DNA of 64,000 bases from Romboutsia sedimentorum (GTDB taxonomy: Bacteria; Bacillota; Clostridia; Peptostreptococcales; Peptostreptococcaceae), in NCBI RefSeq assembly GCF_030131845.1, contig NZ_JASKYM010000001.1, positions 124,001-188,000 on the forward strand, given 5' to 3'. Position 1 is the stretch's first letter, and the number at the start of each line of letters is the position of its first letter. A program made the position numbers and the translations under genes. Under the pieces are notes generated by a model. That model was not told the origin of the DNA. It saw only the letters and a list, made by a program, of their open reading frames with translations, and did not search any database. Of this stretch, positions 1 to 7,760 are shown piece after piece.

Positions 1-1146
1 ACTATCTTCAACTACAGACATAAGATGAATTAATATTTGAGTATACAAATTATTTCCATATAAAGTTGTATATTCATATTCCTTGATTATATTATCAAAA
101 ACTACAGATAGTCCATCTTTTACTTGTCCTCTTATTCCCGTAAAGCCATACTCTAAGTACAATTTTTCTCCATGAGTTAATTTTTCTTTAACTTCAAGAT
201 TTTTAAAATCATCTAATATATCTTCTGCCATAACTTTAATTATCTCTTTAATGTCATGAAAGCTTTTATTTTCATAAGTTGCTTTCATAGTAGCACTTAT
301 GCAAATTCCCATTAAAAATATCATACCTTTATGAGTATTTACATTATTCGTAGATTCTAACATTTTTTCTTCACATTCTAATCCTATATTCCTAATTGCA
401 TCAAATATATATTGTGGACTTTTATATGTATAAGAGATCTTAGCCATTTCCTTTAAATACGGTGTTATTGTCATTGAGCTAGTTAAAAATGTATAATAGT
501 TCATGTCTTTATGAGATCCACTACTTACTGGTGATACTAATCCAAAAGATGGAAATGTAGATACCTCGCTTATCATAGCCTTAAGAGCTAGTTGAGAAAT
601 ATTATAGGATGTATCTTCTATTAATCCTTGTTTTTTTTTATATTGGTTATATAATTCATCAAAATAGTTTTTTATTTCATCTATACTATGACTTTGCGCT
701 CTTGAACATATTTTAGCATCTAAATTACATATAAAGCATTTTCTAGGTTTTTTATATAAATCTGATCGTGATATACCTATCATTTTGTCATTTTTATATG
801 TGTATACATCTATATCAACACAACGCCCAAGAATATGTTTTTCTTCTATGTCTATCATAAGCTTTTTGATGCTTACAAAGTCTGCTCTAAATAAAAGATG
901 GCATACTAAACCTTCTCTATTTTTATATTTATCATTATAAACTATGTATTTTTTATGATAAGTCATTATCTCACTATATATTATATTAACTATATCATCT
1001 GTAATATAATTTGATTTTTCAAGTCCAGGATAATTAATTCTTATTGTAACTAAGGTTTTATCTTTATTTTTTCCCATTAACGTTTCTTGATTATATACTC
1101 TTTTTTCTCTATCTATTAAAAATGCTTGTATTAAATCTGTATTCAT
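1..1146 (-). CDS. citXG: CitX-CitG fusion, citrate lyase prosthetic-group assembly (3' end off window)
   Basis: Reading leftward from the ATG at 1146, about 382 codons are open to the window edge, so the C-terminus is missing. The N-terminal part matches CitX, the transferase that attaches phosphoribosyl-dephospho-CoA to the citrate lyase acyl carrier: a DREKRV start, GRCVDIDVY, then KPRKCFIC and CSRAQSHS. The rest matches CitG, which makes the triphosphoribosyl-dephospho-CoA precursor: FPSFGLVSP, GSHKDMNYY and NTHKGMIFLMG. CitX-CitG fusions are known in some citrate fermenters. It lies 39 nt downstream of citC and is probably cotranscribed. There is no strong ribosome binding site before this ATG, so translational coupling or a different start is possible. 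Confidence 0.88.
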   Translation of the reverse strand, partial: MNTDLIQAFLIDREKRVYNQETLMGKNKDKTLVTIRINYPGLEKSNYITDDIVNIIYSEIMTYHKKYIVYNDKYKNREGLVCHLLFRADFVSIKKLMIDIEEKHILGRCVDIDVYTYKNDKMIGISRSDLYKKPRKCFICNLDAKICSRAQSHSIDEIKNYFDELYNQYKKKQGLIEDTSYNISQLALKAMISEVSTFPSFGLVSPVSSGSHKDMNYYTFLTSSMTITPYLKEMAKISYTYKSPQYIFDAIRNIGLECEEKMLESTNNVNTHKGMIFLMGICISATMKATYENKSFHDIKEIIKVMAEDILDDFKNLEVKEKLTHGEKLYLEYGFTGIRGQVKDGLSVVFDNIIKEYEYTTLYGNNLYTQILIHLMSVVEDS

Positions 1147-1185
1147 AATTGGTCTAGTAAAAAATCCACTTAGTTTAATTCAAAA

Positions 1186-2208
1186 CTAGAGCTTATTGAT
1201 TACCATTTCACCTTCCTCGCTAATTAAAAAATCTAATGTGGTTTTAGGTACTAACTTTTCTACTTCTTTTATATTATTCTCTTTTAGTAATTTTCTTACT
1301 CTTGATGCACTTACTGCATCATCTAATATTTCTTTTCTATCAATAATATCTACTTCTACATTATATTTAGGAAGTACTTCTTTTATAGTTTCATTATATA
1401 TATTAGTTACCTCGCAATGTAGTTCACTACCTATGTATCTTTTAATTATATTAAATTTAGGAACAAAATATTTTCCAAATATATTACAGTCTAACTTTGT
1501 ATATTCCTTAAGTGTATTATCTTTTTTCTTTAAGAAATAATTTGGAAATGTTGCAGACGATATTACATATTCTCCTGCTGGTATTACTACTATATTACTT
1601 AAATCTTGAGTCCCCACCTTAATAAGTTCATATCTTACTTTAAATGGAAATACTGATTTATCCTCTTCTACAACAAAAATTATTACATTTTCATTTTCAC
1701 TACTTGCCTTTTCTATTAAATATCTATGGCCTAGTGTAAATGGGTTACAATTCATTACTATAACTGCATATTCTTTATCTTCATCTATTTCATAATCGCT
1801 TTTTAATTTATCTAAACTTATATTTATATTTTTGTTTCCAGTTTCTAGTAAACTTACTTTATCTGTTGTAAATATAGTTTTATATGCTAATGCTTCAAAT
1901 ATATGTTGATTTTCTGGTTTAGTAAATATAAAACTATGATATTTATTTTCTAAAAATAGTTTTTCTGTAACCTTTGATATTAAATTATTAGAAAGTCCAA
2001 GCCCTTGATAATTTTCATCAATAGCAAAGCACTTAATTATATTTTCTTTTTTTGAACAAGTAGCTATAATATTCTCTACATCTTTTATTAATACACTATA
2101 ATCTACCTCTTCATATTTCAAGTCAAATCGGCTTAAAAATTCTTCAACCTTACTAACTTCGTATTTTGATTTTAAATTCACATTTTCTACATTATAATAC
2201 ATCTTCAA
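1186..2208 (-). CDS. citC: [Citrate [pro-3S]-lyase] ligase CitC
   Basis: Protein of 340 residues. CitC acetylates the thiol of the citrate lyase acyl carrier prosthetic group using acetate and ATP, switching the lyase on. The N-terminal third is GNAT-like, with a YQGLGLSNNL acetyl-CoA-loop motif near residues 68-77. The cytidylyltransferase-like core has NPFTLGHRYL at about residues 155-164, and SASRVRKLL lies near the C-terminus. Family length is about 340 aa. The ribosome binding site AAGAAGGTG overlaps the end of the small upstream ORF at 2217, so the two are likely coupled. The citX-citG gene follows. The function is confidently assigned from motifs and context. Confidence 0.95.
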   Translation of the reverse strand: MKMYYNVENVNLKSKYEVSKVEEFLSRFDLKYEEVDYSVLIKDVENIIATCSKKENIIKCFAIDENYQGLGLSNNLISKVTEKLFLENKYHSFIFTKPENQHIFEALAYKTIFTTDKVSLLETGNKNINISLDKLKSDYEIDEDKEYAVIVMNCNPFTLGHRYLIEKASSENENVIIFVVEEDKSVFPFKVRYELIKVGTQDLSNIVVIPAGEYVISSATFPNYFLKKKDNTLKEYTKLDCNIFGKYFVPKFNIIKRYIGSELHCEVTNIYNETIKEVLPKYNVEVDIIDRKEILDDAVSASRVRKLLKENNIKEVEKLVPKTTLDFLISEEGEMVINKL

Positions 2209-2216
2209 TCACCTTC

Positions 2217-2351
2217 TTAAACCCCAAAAAATTTATTAGCAAGTGAGAATACTATTATACCTAAAAAAATTATTATCAGCATTAATATTTTATCACTTAA
2301 ACTCGATACTATATATTGTTTATTTTTATTATTATTATTTTTTTCATTCAT
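2217..2351 (-). CDS. 44-aa single-pass membrane peptide in the cit operon
   Basis: Short ORF starting at the ATG at 2351 with a good GAGGTG ribosome binding site five bases upstream. It encodes 44 residues: a polar Asn/Lys-rich N-terminus (MNEKNNNNKNKQ), then one hydrophobic segment (ILMLIIIFLGIIVFSLA) and a short tail. Its stop lies nine bases before citC and its end carries the citC ribosome binding site. I do not recognise a family. Position suggests a role with citrate metabolism, for instance a small membrane partner of a transporter or decarboxylase, but it is too short for the usual OadG subunit. That is inference only. Confidence 0.6.
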   Translation of the reverse strand: MNEKNNNNKNKQYIVSSLSDKILMLIIIFLGIIVFSLANKFFGV

Positions 2352-2371
2352 TGTTACACCTCTATTTTAAA

Positions 2372-2387
2372 AATTAGTCAACTAATT
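2372..2387. promoter_or_regulatory. 16-bp palindrome upstream of the citC group
   Basis: AATTAGTCAACTAATT is a perfect inverted repeat with a two-base centre, located 21 bp upstream of the 44-aa ORF. It sits between the terminator hairpin at 2407 and the start codon, where a regulator could act. No regulator gene for citrate is in the window, so the binding protein is unknown. Confidence 0.35.
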
Positions 2388-2406
2388 ATAAAATACTTAT
2401 TATTAT

Positions 2407-2437
2407 AAAAAGGTATTGTAATTTACAATACCTTTTT
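2407..2437. terminator. Hairpin terminator between citF and citC groups
   Basis: Fifteen-base complementary arms, AAAAAGGTATTGTAA and its reverse complement, with a very small loop. On the minus strand the stem is followed by TTTTTATAATAATA. It could end the citDEF transcript, or act as an attenuator for a long leader RNA that contains the hairpin repeats at 2584-2876. Confidence 0.75.
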
Positions 2438-2583
2438 TAATATATCATTTCAAGATTATAATATATGTGTATTTTACTAATATATCTATATTATATTATA
2501 TAAACATAAGCTAAGTACACTAACCTAATTATTAAATTTGAAATGAATATGTATTAATTTAAACTATACTAGTTGTATTGAAC

Positions 2584-2714
2584 TATAAAATAAATCATCA
2601 ATTAAAATATTTGGTAAGTTAAATTACTAGCCATCTACTTCTTGTAACTAAACTTCATTCTCCAAATCATTCATTAAAAATCATAAAATTATACCATCTA
2701 CTTTATAACTTTAT
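2584..2714 (-). repeat. 131-bp repeat, copy 1, with two hairpins
   Basis: Near-identical to 2742-2872. Read on the minus strand it contains two stem-loops. One (2682-2715) has 11-bp arms with one G-U pair. The other (2616-2655) has 12-base arms with one mismatch and one G-U pair. Both loops display AAGTAGATGG. No ORF crosses it. See findings. Confidence 0.8.
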
Positions 2715-2741
2715 GTATTAAAACTTTCTTAGCTGTGCAAA

Positions 2742-2872
2742 TATAAAATAAATCATCAATTAAAATATTTTGGTAAGTTAAATTACTAGCCATCTACTTC
2801 TTGTAACTAAACTTAATCATCCAAATCATTACTAATTTTTTATAAAATTATGCCATCTACTTTATAACTTTA
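2742..2872 (-). repeat. 131-bp repeat, copy 2, with two hairpins
   Basis: Second copy of the unit at 2584-2714, starting 158 bp away. Minus-strand stem-loops are at 2839-2876 (13-bp arms, one G-U pair) and 2775-2814 (12-base arms). The loops again present AAGTAGATGG. Differences between copies fall mainly in the linker between the two hairpins, while stems and loops are kept. This suggests selection on RNA structure or very recent duplication. Confidence 0.8.
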
Positions 2873-2937
2873 TAAATCTACGCATATATACAAAATTGCA
2901 AATATCTAATTTTACAATTTATATATTCAACTTAAAA

Positions 2938-4491
2938 TTATTTCTTTATTTTTCTTATCGTATCTATTATGCTACCATCTCTGTATTCAACTACAGCAAC
3001 TACTTCATCAGTAAACTCTATTTCTTTAGGAGTTCCAACTAATCTTGTAGCTAGTTCTCTTGCTTCTTTCATAGTTATCATCTTGATACCGTCGTCTTTG
3101 AACTTAGCCATTAAGTCTTGTCTTCTTGGGTTAACTATTACACCGTAATCTGTAACAACAACGTCAACAGTACTTCCTGGAGTAACAATAGTAGTTACTT
3201 TATCTATTATTGTGGATAATCTACCTCTTGTAAGTGGTGCTACAAGTATTGACATTTTAGCCATTGCAGATGTATCACTGTGTCCACCAGATGCAGCTCT
3301 TATAACTCCATCAGAGCCAGATATAACGTTAACGTTAAATTCTGTATCTATTTCAAGTGCACTTAATATAACAAAGTCTAATTTGTTAACTGCTGCAGAT
3401 TTATTTCCTATAGAAGCATAGAAGTCTGCACTTACTTCAACGTGCTTTTCGTTTCTTCCTACAGACTCAGCTGCAGTTAAATCGAAACATTGAGTATCAA
3501 ATAATGTATCAACTAATCCTTCTTCTAATAAGCTAACCATAGGTCCTGTTGTTCCGCCTAAAGCATAGCTTATTTTTATATCTCTTTTTATAAGTTCTTC
3601 TTTAATAAATCTAGTAACAGCAAGTGACGCTCCACCAGTACCTGTTTGCATTGAGAACCCGTCAACGAATAATCCAGAAGCCTTCATTACTTCTAAAACT
3701 CTTTTTGCCATTAATAATTCTTTAGGGTTATTTGTAAATCTAGTAGCACCAGACATTATCCCTTTAGAATCTCCAACTTCATCAACTACTGCAACGTAAT
3801 CAACTTGTGTTTGAGGTATACTTTGTGGGAAGTTTGGATAAGGTACTATAGTATCAGTTACAACAACAACTTTCTCAGCATGTTCTGCATCAACTTTAGC
3901 ATATCCCATAGATCCACATATAGATTTTCCTACAACACCGTTTGCATTACCCATACAGTCAGCTGAAGATGCTGCTAAGAATGCTACATCTATCTTAACA
4001 TCTCCTGAAGATATAGCTCTTGCTCTACCACCATGAGAACGTATAACTGCTGGATTATCTCCTAATAAACCTTCAGAAACTGATTTAGCTAATTTCCCTC
4101 TAAGTCCACTAGTTTCTATTCTATCTACAACACCGTTTTCAATATGATCGACAAGACCATCATGAGCACTAGTTAATGAACTAGCTGCTATTCTTAAATT
4201 CTTAATTCCCATTTCTGCTAATATATCAACAACCATCATTAAAAGCTTATCTCCATCTCTAAAATGGTGGTGGAAAGATATTGTCATTCCATCTTGTATA
4301 TTACATTTTTCTATAGCTTCTCTTAAAGAGCCAATTATTTTATCTCTTCTTACGTGTTCTTTTAAGTTTTCACTATCAGATTCAACCATTCTATCAGATG
4401 GTTGATTATCAAAAGGAGCAACGTAAGCTAATCTATTTTCATAACCTTTGATATTCTTTAATAACTCTTGGCTAACTCTTTTAGTTTCCAT
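2938..4491 (-). CDS. citF: Citrate lyase alpha subunit (citrate:acetyl-ACP transferase)
   Basis: Protein of 517 residues, the normal CitF length. It transfers the acyl carrier thioester from acetate to citrate, the first half-reaction of citrate cleavage to acetate and oxaloacetate in the cytoplasm. Characteristic stretches include FHHHFRDGD near residue 75, RSHGGRARAI near 150, CMGNANG, and the CoA-transferase-like TGTGGASLAVTRF near residue 285. It lies two bases downstream of citE in a tight citD-citE-citF operon. Downstream is the repeat-rich spacer rather than citC directly. Confidence 0.97.
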   Translation of the reverse strand: METKRVSQELLKNIKGYENRLAYVAPFDNQPSDRMVESDSENLKEHVRRDKIIGSLREAIEKCNIQDGMTISFHHHFRDGDKLLMMVVDILAEMGIKNLRIAASSLTSAHDGLVDHIENGVVDRIETSGLRGKLAKSVSEGLLGDNPAVIRSHGGRARAISSGDVKIDVAFLAASSADCMGNANGVVGKSICGSMGYAKVDAEHAEKVVVVTDTIVPYPNFPQSIPQTQVDYVAVVDEVGDSKGIMSGATRFTNNPKELLMAKRVLEVMKASGLFVDGFSMQTGTGGASLAVTRFIKEELIKRDIKISYALGGTTGPMVSLLEEGLVDTLFDTQCFDLTAAESVGRNEKHVEVSADFYASIGNKSAAVNKLDFVILSALEIDTEFNVNVISGSDGVIRAASGGHSDTSAMAKMSILVAPLTRGRLSTIIDKVTTIVTPGSTVDVVVTDYGVIVNPRRQDLMAKFKDDGIKMITMKEARELATRLVGTPKEIEFTDEVVAVVEYRDGSIIDTIRKIKK

Positions 4492-4493
4492 TA

Positions 4494-5396
4494 CTACTTG
4501 TCACCTCCAACTAAAACACCTGCAGCTTCTGCAAGTTGTAAAACTCTTTGAGCTCTTTCTATTATTGGCTTATCTACCATTTTACCGTCTACAGTGAATA
4601 CTCCTAAGTTTTGCTTTAAAGCTTCTTCAGTAGCATCTACTATTTTTCTAGCTTTTGATATTTCTACTTCAGTTGGAGTATAAACGTCATGTATAAGCTC
4701 AACTTGTCTTGGATGGATTAATGATTTACCACCGAATCCCATTCTCTTTATAAGATTAGCTTCTTTTAAGAATCCTTCATCATTGTTTACATCAGCATAA
4801 ACTGTGTCTAATACTTCTAGTCCACAAGCACGACCTGCCATAGCTATCATACCTCTAGCAACGTATAACTCGTCTCCTTCAGGAGTTCTTGTAGTTTTCA
4901 TACTTGTTACGAAATCTTCTCCACTTAAAGCCATACCTATTAATCTTTTAGTAGGAGATTTTGCTATAGCAAATGAATTCATAACTCCTAATGCAGTTTC
5001 TACTGCTACCATTATCTTAGTAGAACCAACTTCCATGTTGGCTTCTCTTTCTACTTTTTCAATTTCAGCATCAACAGCCATAACATCTTCTACCGATTCA
5101 GTCATTGGTATTCTTACAACTTCAACTCCACCAGTTACTACAGCTTTTATATCATCTTTCCAGAATTCTGTAGCGAGTCCATTTATACGAACTACAGTTT
5201 CTATTCCTAATTCTTTATAGTAATCGCCTAGGTTCTTTAACATGTTATGTACTAAGAATCTAGCAGAATCTTTTTCTGTTATTGCAATAGCATCTTCTAA
5301 GTCAAACATTACTGAATCTGGCTTATATATATGAACATCTCTTATTATTCCAGGATTATTTCCAGGAACGAATAACATCGAACGTCTTAGTTTCAT
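4494..5396 (-). CDS. citE: Citrate lyase beta subunit (citryl-ACP lyase)
   Basis: CitE cleaves citryl-ACP to oxaloacetate and acetyl-ACP. The protein has the HpcH/HpaI-type TIM-barrel family signatures: RRSMLFVPGNNP at the N-terminus, FDLEDAIAI, the VRIN strand, ETALGVMN and GFGGKSLIHPRQ. The open frame extends to 5420, but GGGAGGAA just upstream of the ATG at 5396 marks that codon as the start, giving 300 residues. That spot also lies inside the end of citD, so the two genes are closely coupled. citF follows after two bases. Confidence 0.96.
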   Translation of the reverse strand: MKLRRSMLFVPGNNPGIIRDVHIYKPDSVMFDLEDAIAITEKDSARFLVHNMLKNLGDYYKELGIETVVRINGLATEFWKDDIKAVVTGGVEVVRIPMTESVEDVMAVDAEIEKVEREANMEVGSTKIMVAVETALGVMNSFAIAKSPTKRLIGMALSGEDFVTSMKTTRTPEGDELYVARGMIAMAGRACGLEVLDTVYADVNNDEGFLKEANLIKRMGFGGKSLIHPRQVELIHDVYTPTEVEISKARKIVDATEEALKQNLGVFTVDGKMVDKPIIERAQRVLQLAEAAGVLVGGDK

Positions 5397-5410
5397 TTGT
5401 TTCTTCCTCC

Positions 5411-5695
5411 CTACATCCACTTATAATCGTTACATTGAGCTGAACGATATATAGCAGTTTCTACTCTACTTTTTATTACAGGATCTATAGCACCTTTATC
5501 ATTTGCAAATACTTTTGCATTTTCTACGTTAAGTGCTTTTAGCGTTTCTCTAATAACGTTTTCAATTTGTTCTCCAAATTGAGCTTTTACTGTACTTTCA
5601 AGTTCTACTGATACTCCATTATCACATGGTTCTATAATAACTTGTATATCACTTGACTCTAATGTTCCAGCACTAGCTACCACTTTTAATTTCAT
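5411..5695 (-). CDS. citD: Citrate lyase acyl carrier protein (gamma subunit)
   Basis: Small acyl carrier of 94 residues. The N-terminal AGTLESSDIQV contains Ser14, the family attachment site of the phosphoribosyl-dephospho-CoA group installed by CitX/CitG. Length and motif fit CitD. It is the first gene of citDEF, with a GGAGGAAC ribosome binding site and a candidate promoter/operator at 5733-5762. Confidence 0.97.
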   Translation of the reverse strand: MKLKVVASAGTLESSDIQVIIEPCDNGVSVELESTVKAQFGEQIENVIRETLKALNVENAKVFANDKGAIDPVIKSRVETAIYRSAQCNDYKWM

Positions 5696-5732
5696 AGCTA
5701 ATGTTCCTCCAATCAGTTTTATATAGTATTCT

Positions 5733-5762
5733 AGTATACAATTTGTTTATTTTGTATACCAA
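5733..5762 (-). promoter_or_regulatory. Candidate citDEF promoter with inverted-repeat operator
   Basis: On the minus strand, TTGGTA and TATACT are separated by 18 bp, about 40 bp upstream of the citD start. The inverted repeat GTATACAA-N10-TTGTATAC (5734-5759) overlaps the -10 element, so a repressor bound there would block the promoter. The rest of the 5763-6031 stretch is AT-rich and holds only the palindrome at 5863-5880. Confidence 0.5.
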
Positions 5763-5862
5763 ATTATATTTTTATTATATAAGTATTCTTTTCTTTATTC
5801 AATATCATTTGTTTATTTTTTTAACAAGTGAGCTATTATTTCTTATTAAATCTCCATTTTTC

Positions 5863-5880
5863 AACATTTGTTCAAATGTT
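5863..5880. promoter_or_regulatory. 18-bp palindrome upstream of citDEF
   Basis: AACATTTG-TT-CAAATGTT is a perfect inverted repeat about 100 bp upstream of the candidate citDEF promoter. It could be an activator or repressor site. No matching site was recognised elsewhere in the window. Confidence 0.3.
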
Positions 5881-6031
5881 TTTTAAGTGTTCTTTTCATT
5901 ATTAAATATTTAAAAATGTTTTTTTAATACTTTAGCATATATGAAATTATTAAAAATTAAATATCAATACAATTATATTTTCACACCATTGCAGTTAAAA
6001 TACATAAAATATTGTATTACATAATAAAAAA

Positions 6032-6079
6032 AGAGTTACCTCATTAAAATGATTATAAGCATTTTAATGAGGTAACTCT
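6032..6079 (-). terminator. Terminator downstream of the citrate transporter
   Basis: Perfect 20-bp stem (AGAGTTACCTCATTAAAATG and its complement) with an 8-base loop. On the minus strand it is followed by TTTTTTT. It separates the citrate transporter transcript from citDEF. Confidence 0.92.
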
Positions 6080-6112
6080 ATATTTATTGATTTTACTTTT
6101 TTATTATATTAA

Positions 6113-7423
6113 CTATATAGCTATTATTCCGAATATAACACCACAAACTAACATTATTAAGCTTATTGCGTATAACCATCCAAAACAGAACTTTATATGT
6201 TCTTTTATGTCTATATCAGCAAGGCCTAAAGCTAAGAATGTTGGTGGTACTAATGGACTTATTAATAAAGCAACGTTTTTCCCTATTATCATAGTTAAAG
6301 CAACGTTTATAGCTGTTATTCCGTAAGTTTCAGCAACTTTTATAACTAATGGAAGTAATCCATAGAAGTAAGCATCTGTACCAAGTATCATACCTAAAGG
6401 TAATGCAAATACACCCATTATTAAATGTATTAATGGTCCTGCAGAAGCTGGTATTAATCCTAATACTGCTTCAGACATAGCTGTTAACATTCCACTGTCA
6501 TTTAATACTCCAACAAAAACTCCTGAAGCTAACATTGTAGCAGAAACTAATAATGCAGATGCAGCATGAGCTTTTATACGTCCTTCTTGTTCTTTTACTG
6601 TCTTAAAATTAACCACAAGAGCTGCACAAAGGGCAAGCATGAATACTAATGTAGCTGGTATAGCATCCACTACAAGTATACCTATAACTATTGTAGTTAA
6701 TAATATGTTGAACCAAGCAAGGTTTGGTCTCTTAAGAGCTGCAACTTTTTCATCTACTGTAGCAGCAACTTGACTCATAGCTACATCTTTAGAGTCGCTA
6801 GATATCCCAGCTCCGCGCTTAGATTCTCTTAAACCTAATATTATAGCAAGACCTATTGTAGTTATAACACCTATTATTTGTATTGGTATTAACGTTTTCC
6901 ACAGTATATTCGCGTCCATTCCTAAAACTACTGCGGTTCTTACTGTTGGCCCACCCCATGGTAATAAGTTCATTACACCCATAGCTGAAGCAACTATTAA
7001 TAATAATACATTTGGTCTTATGTTAAGTTTTTTATAGATTGGTAACATTGCTGGTACAGTTATTAAAACTGTTGAAGCCGCACTACCATCTAAATGTCCT
7101 AATATGCCTATTATTGCAGTAACTACTGTTATTGCAACAACACTGTTCCCAGCTTTTTTAACTAACTTGTCAATTAAAACATCAAACATTCCAACATCAT
7201 TCATTACTCCAAAGTATGTAATTGAGAATATGAATAATACTGCATTTCCAGAAGTCTTCTCTATTCCTGCCATTGCAAATTCACCTATTTGAGATGGTGA
7301 AAATCCTGCAAGTAGACCTCCTATTGCTGGTAACCCTATAAATAAAATTAATGGACTTGCTTTACCTTTAAGTAAAACATACATCATTATTGCTATCATA
7401 GCAAAACCTATTAAAGATAACAT
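6113..7423 (-). CDS. CitMHS-family citrate transporter
   Basis: Protein of 436 residues with about 11-12 hydrophobic segments. It resembles the CitMHS family, which imports citrate, often as a metal-citrate complex, with protons. Recognisable segments are LLKGKASPL near the start, the GILGHLDGSAASTV loop near residue 105, LLPWGGPT near 155, and GTDAYFYGLLPL plus ISPLVPPTFLALGL in the C-terminal half. Context supports citrate uptake: citDEF follows on the same strand after a terminator. The metal preference cannot be told from the sequence. The start has a GGAGGAAT ribosome binding site. Confidence 0.92.
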   Translation of the reverse strand: MLSLIGFAMIAIMMYVLLKGKASPLILFIGLPAIGGLLAGFSPSQIGEFAMAGIEKTSGNAVLFIFSITYFGVMNDVGMFDVLIDKLVKKAGNSVVAITVVTAIIGILGHLDGSAASTVLITVPAMLPIYKKLNIRPNVLLLIVASAMGVMNLLPWGGPTVRTAVVLGMDANILWKTLIPIQIIGVITTIGLAIILGLRESKRGAGISSDSKDVAMSQVAATVDEKVAALKRPNLAWFNILLTTIVIGILVVDAIPATLVFMLALCAALVVNFKTVKEQEGRIKAHAASALLVSATMLASGVFVGVLNDSGMLTAMSEAVLGLIPASAGPLIHLIMGVFALPLGMILGTDAYFYGLLPLVIKVAETYGITAINVALTMIIGKNVALLISPLVPPTFLALGLADIDIKEHIKFCFGWLYAISLIMLVCGVIFGIIAI

Positions 7424-7760
7424 TTAAAATTCCTCCGTTGTGATAAAATAATTTATTTTTTTGAAAACTTATCTTTGATTGCAGATGTGTGATAAGGTTT
7501 TCATAACTAATTCTACATAATTTATTTTTAGATAATAATAAATTATGTAGATATTTTCACCCCCTATGTTTAGATGGAACATAAGGATTGATGATGATTT
7601 ATTTTATATTACACAAACTAGAGTTACTCATTATTTTATTTACTTGAGTTATTTTATAATAACATCTCTATATTCATTTTTCAACAATTTATGCGCTATT
7701 TTTTATATATACCATGTTCTTTTAGTGGTTTTTATTGGTCTTTTGCTGTTTTTTTATACT
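7424..7760. other. Spacer upstream of the citrate transporter with two inverted repeats
   Basis: No convincing gene. Two structures are visible. The imperfect hairpin 7463-7502 (GAAAACTTATC against GATAAGGTTTTC, one bulge) lies in the probable leader of the transporter. The perfect repeat 7513-7550 has arms CTACATAATTTAT and its complement. Neither is followed by a U-tract, so they look more like operator or leader structures than terminators. Confidence 0.4.

Noticed and set aside
2584-2872. Repeats as CRISPR or as a mobile element
   Set aside because: Only two 131-bp units with an internal double-hairpin plan; no short regular spacers, no cas genes, no transposase.
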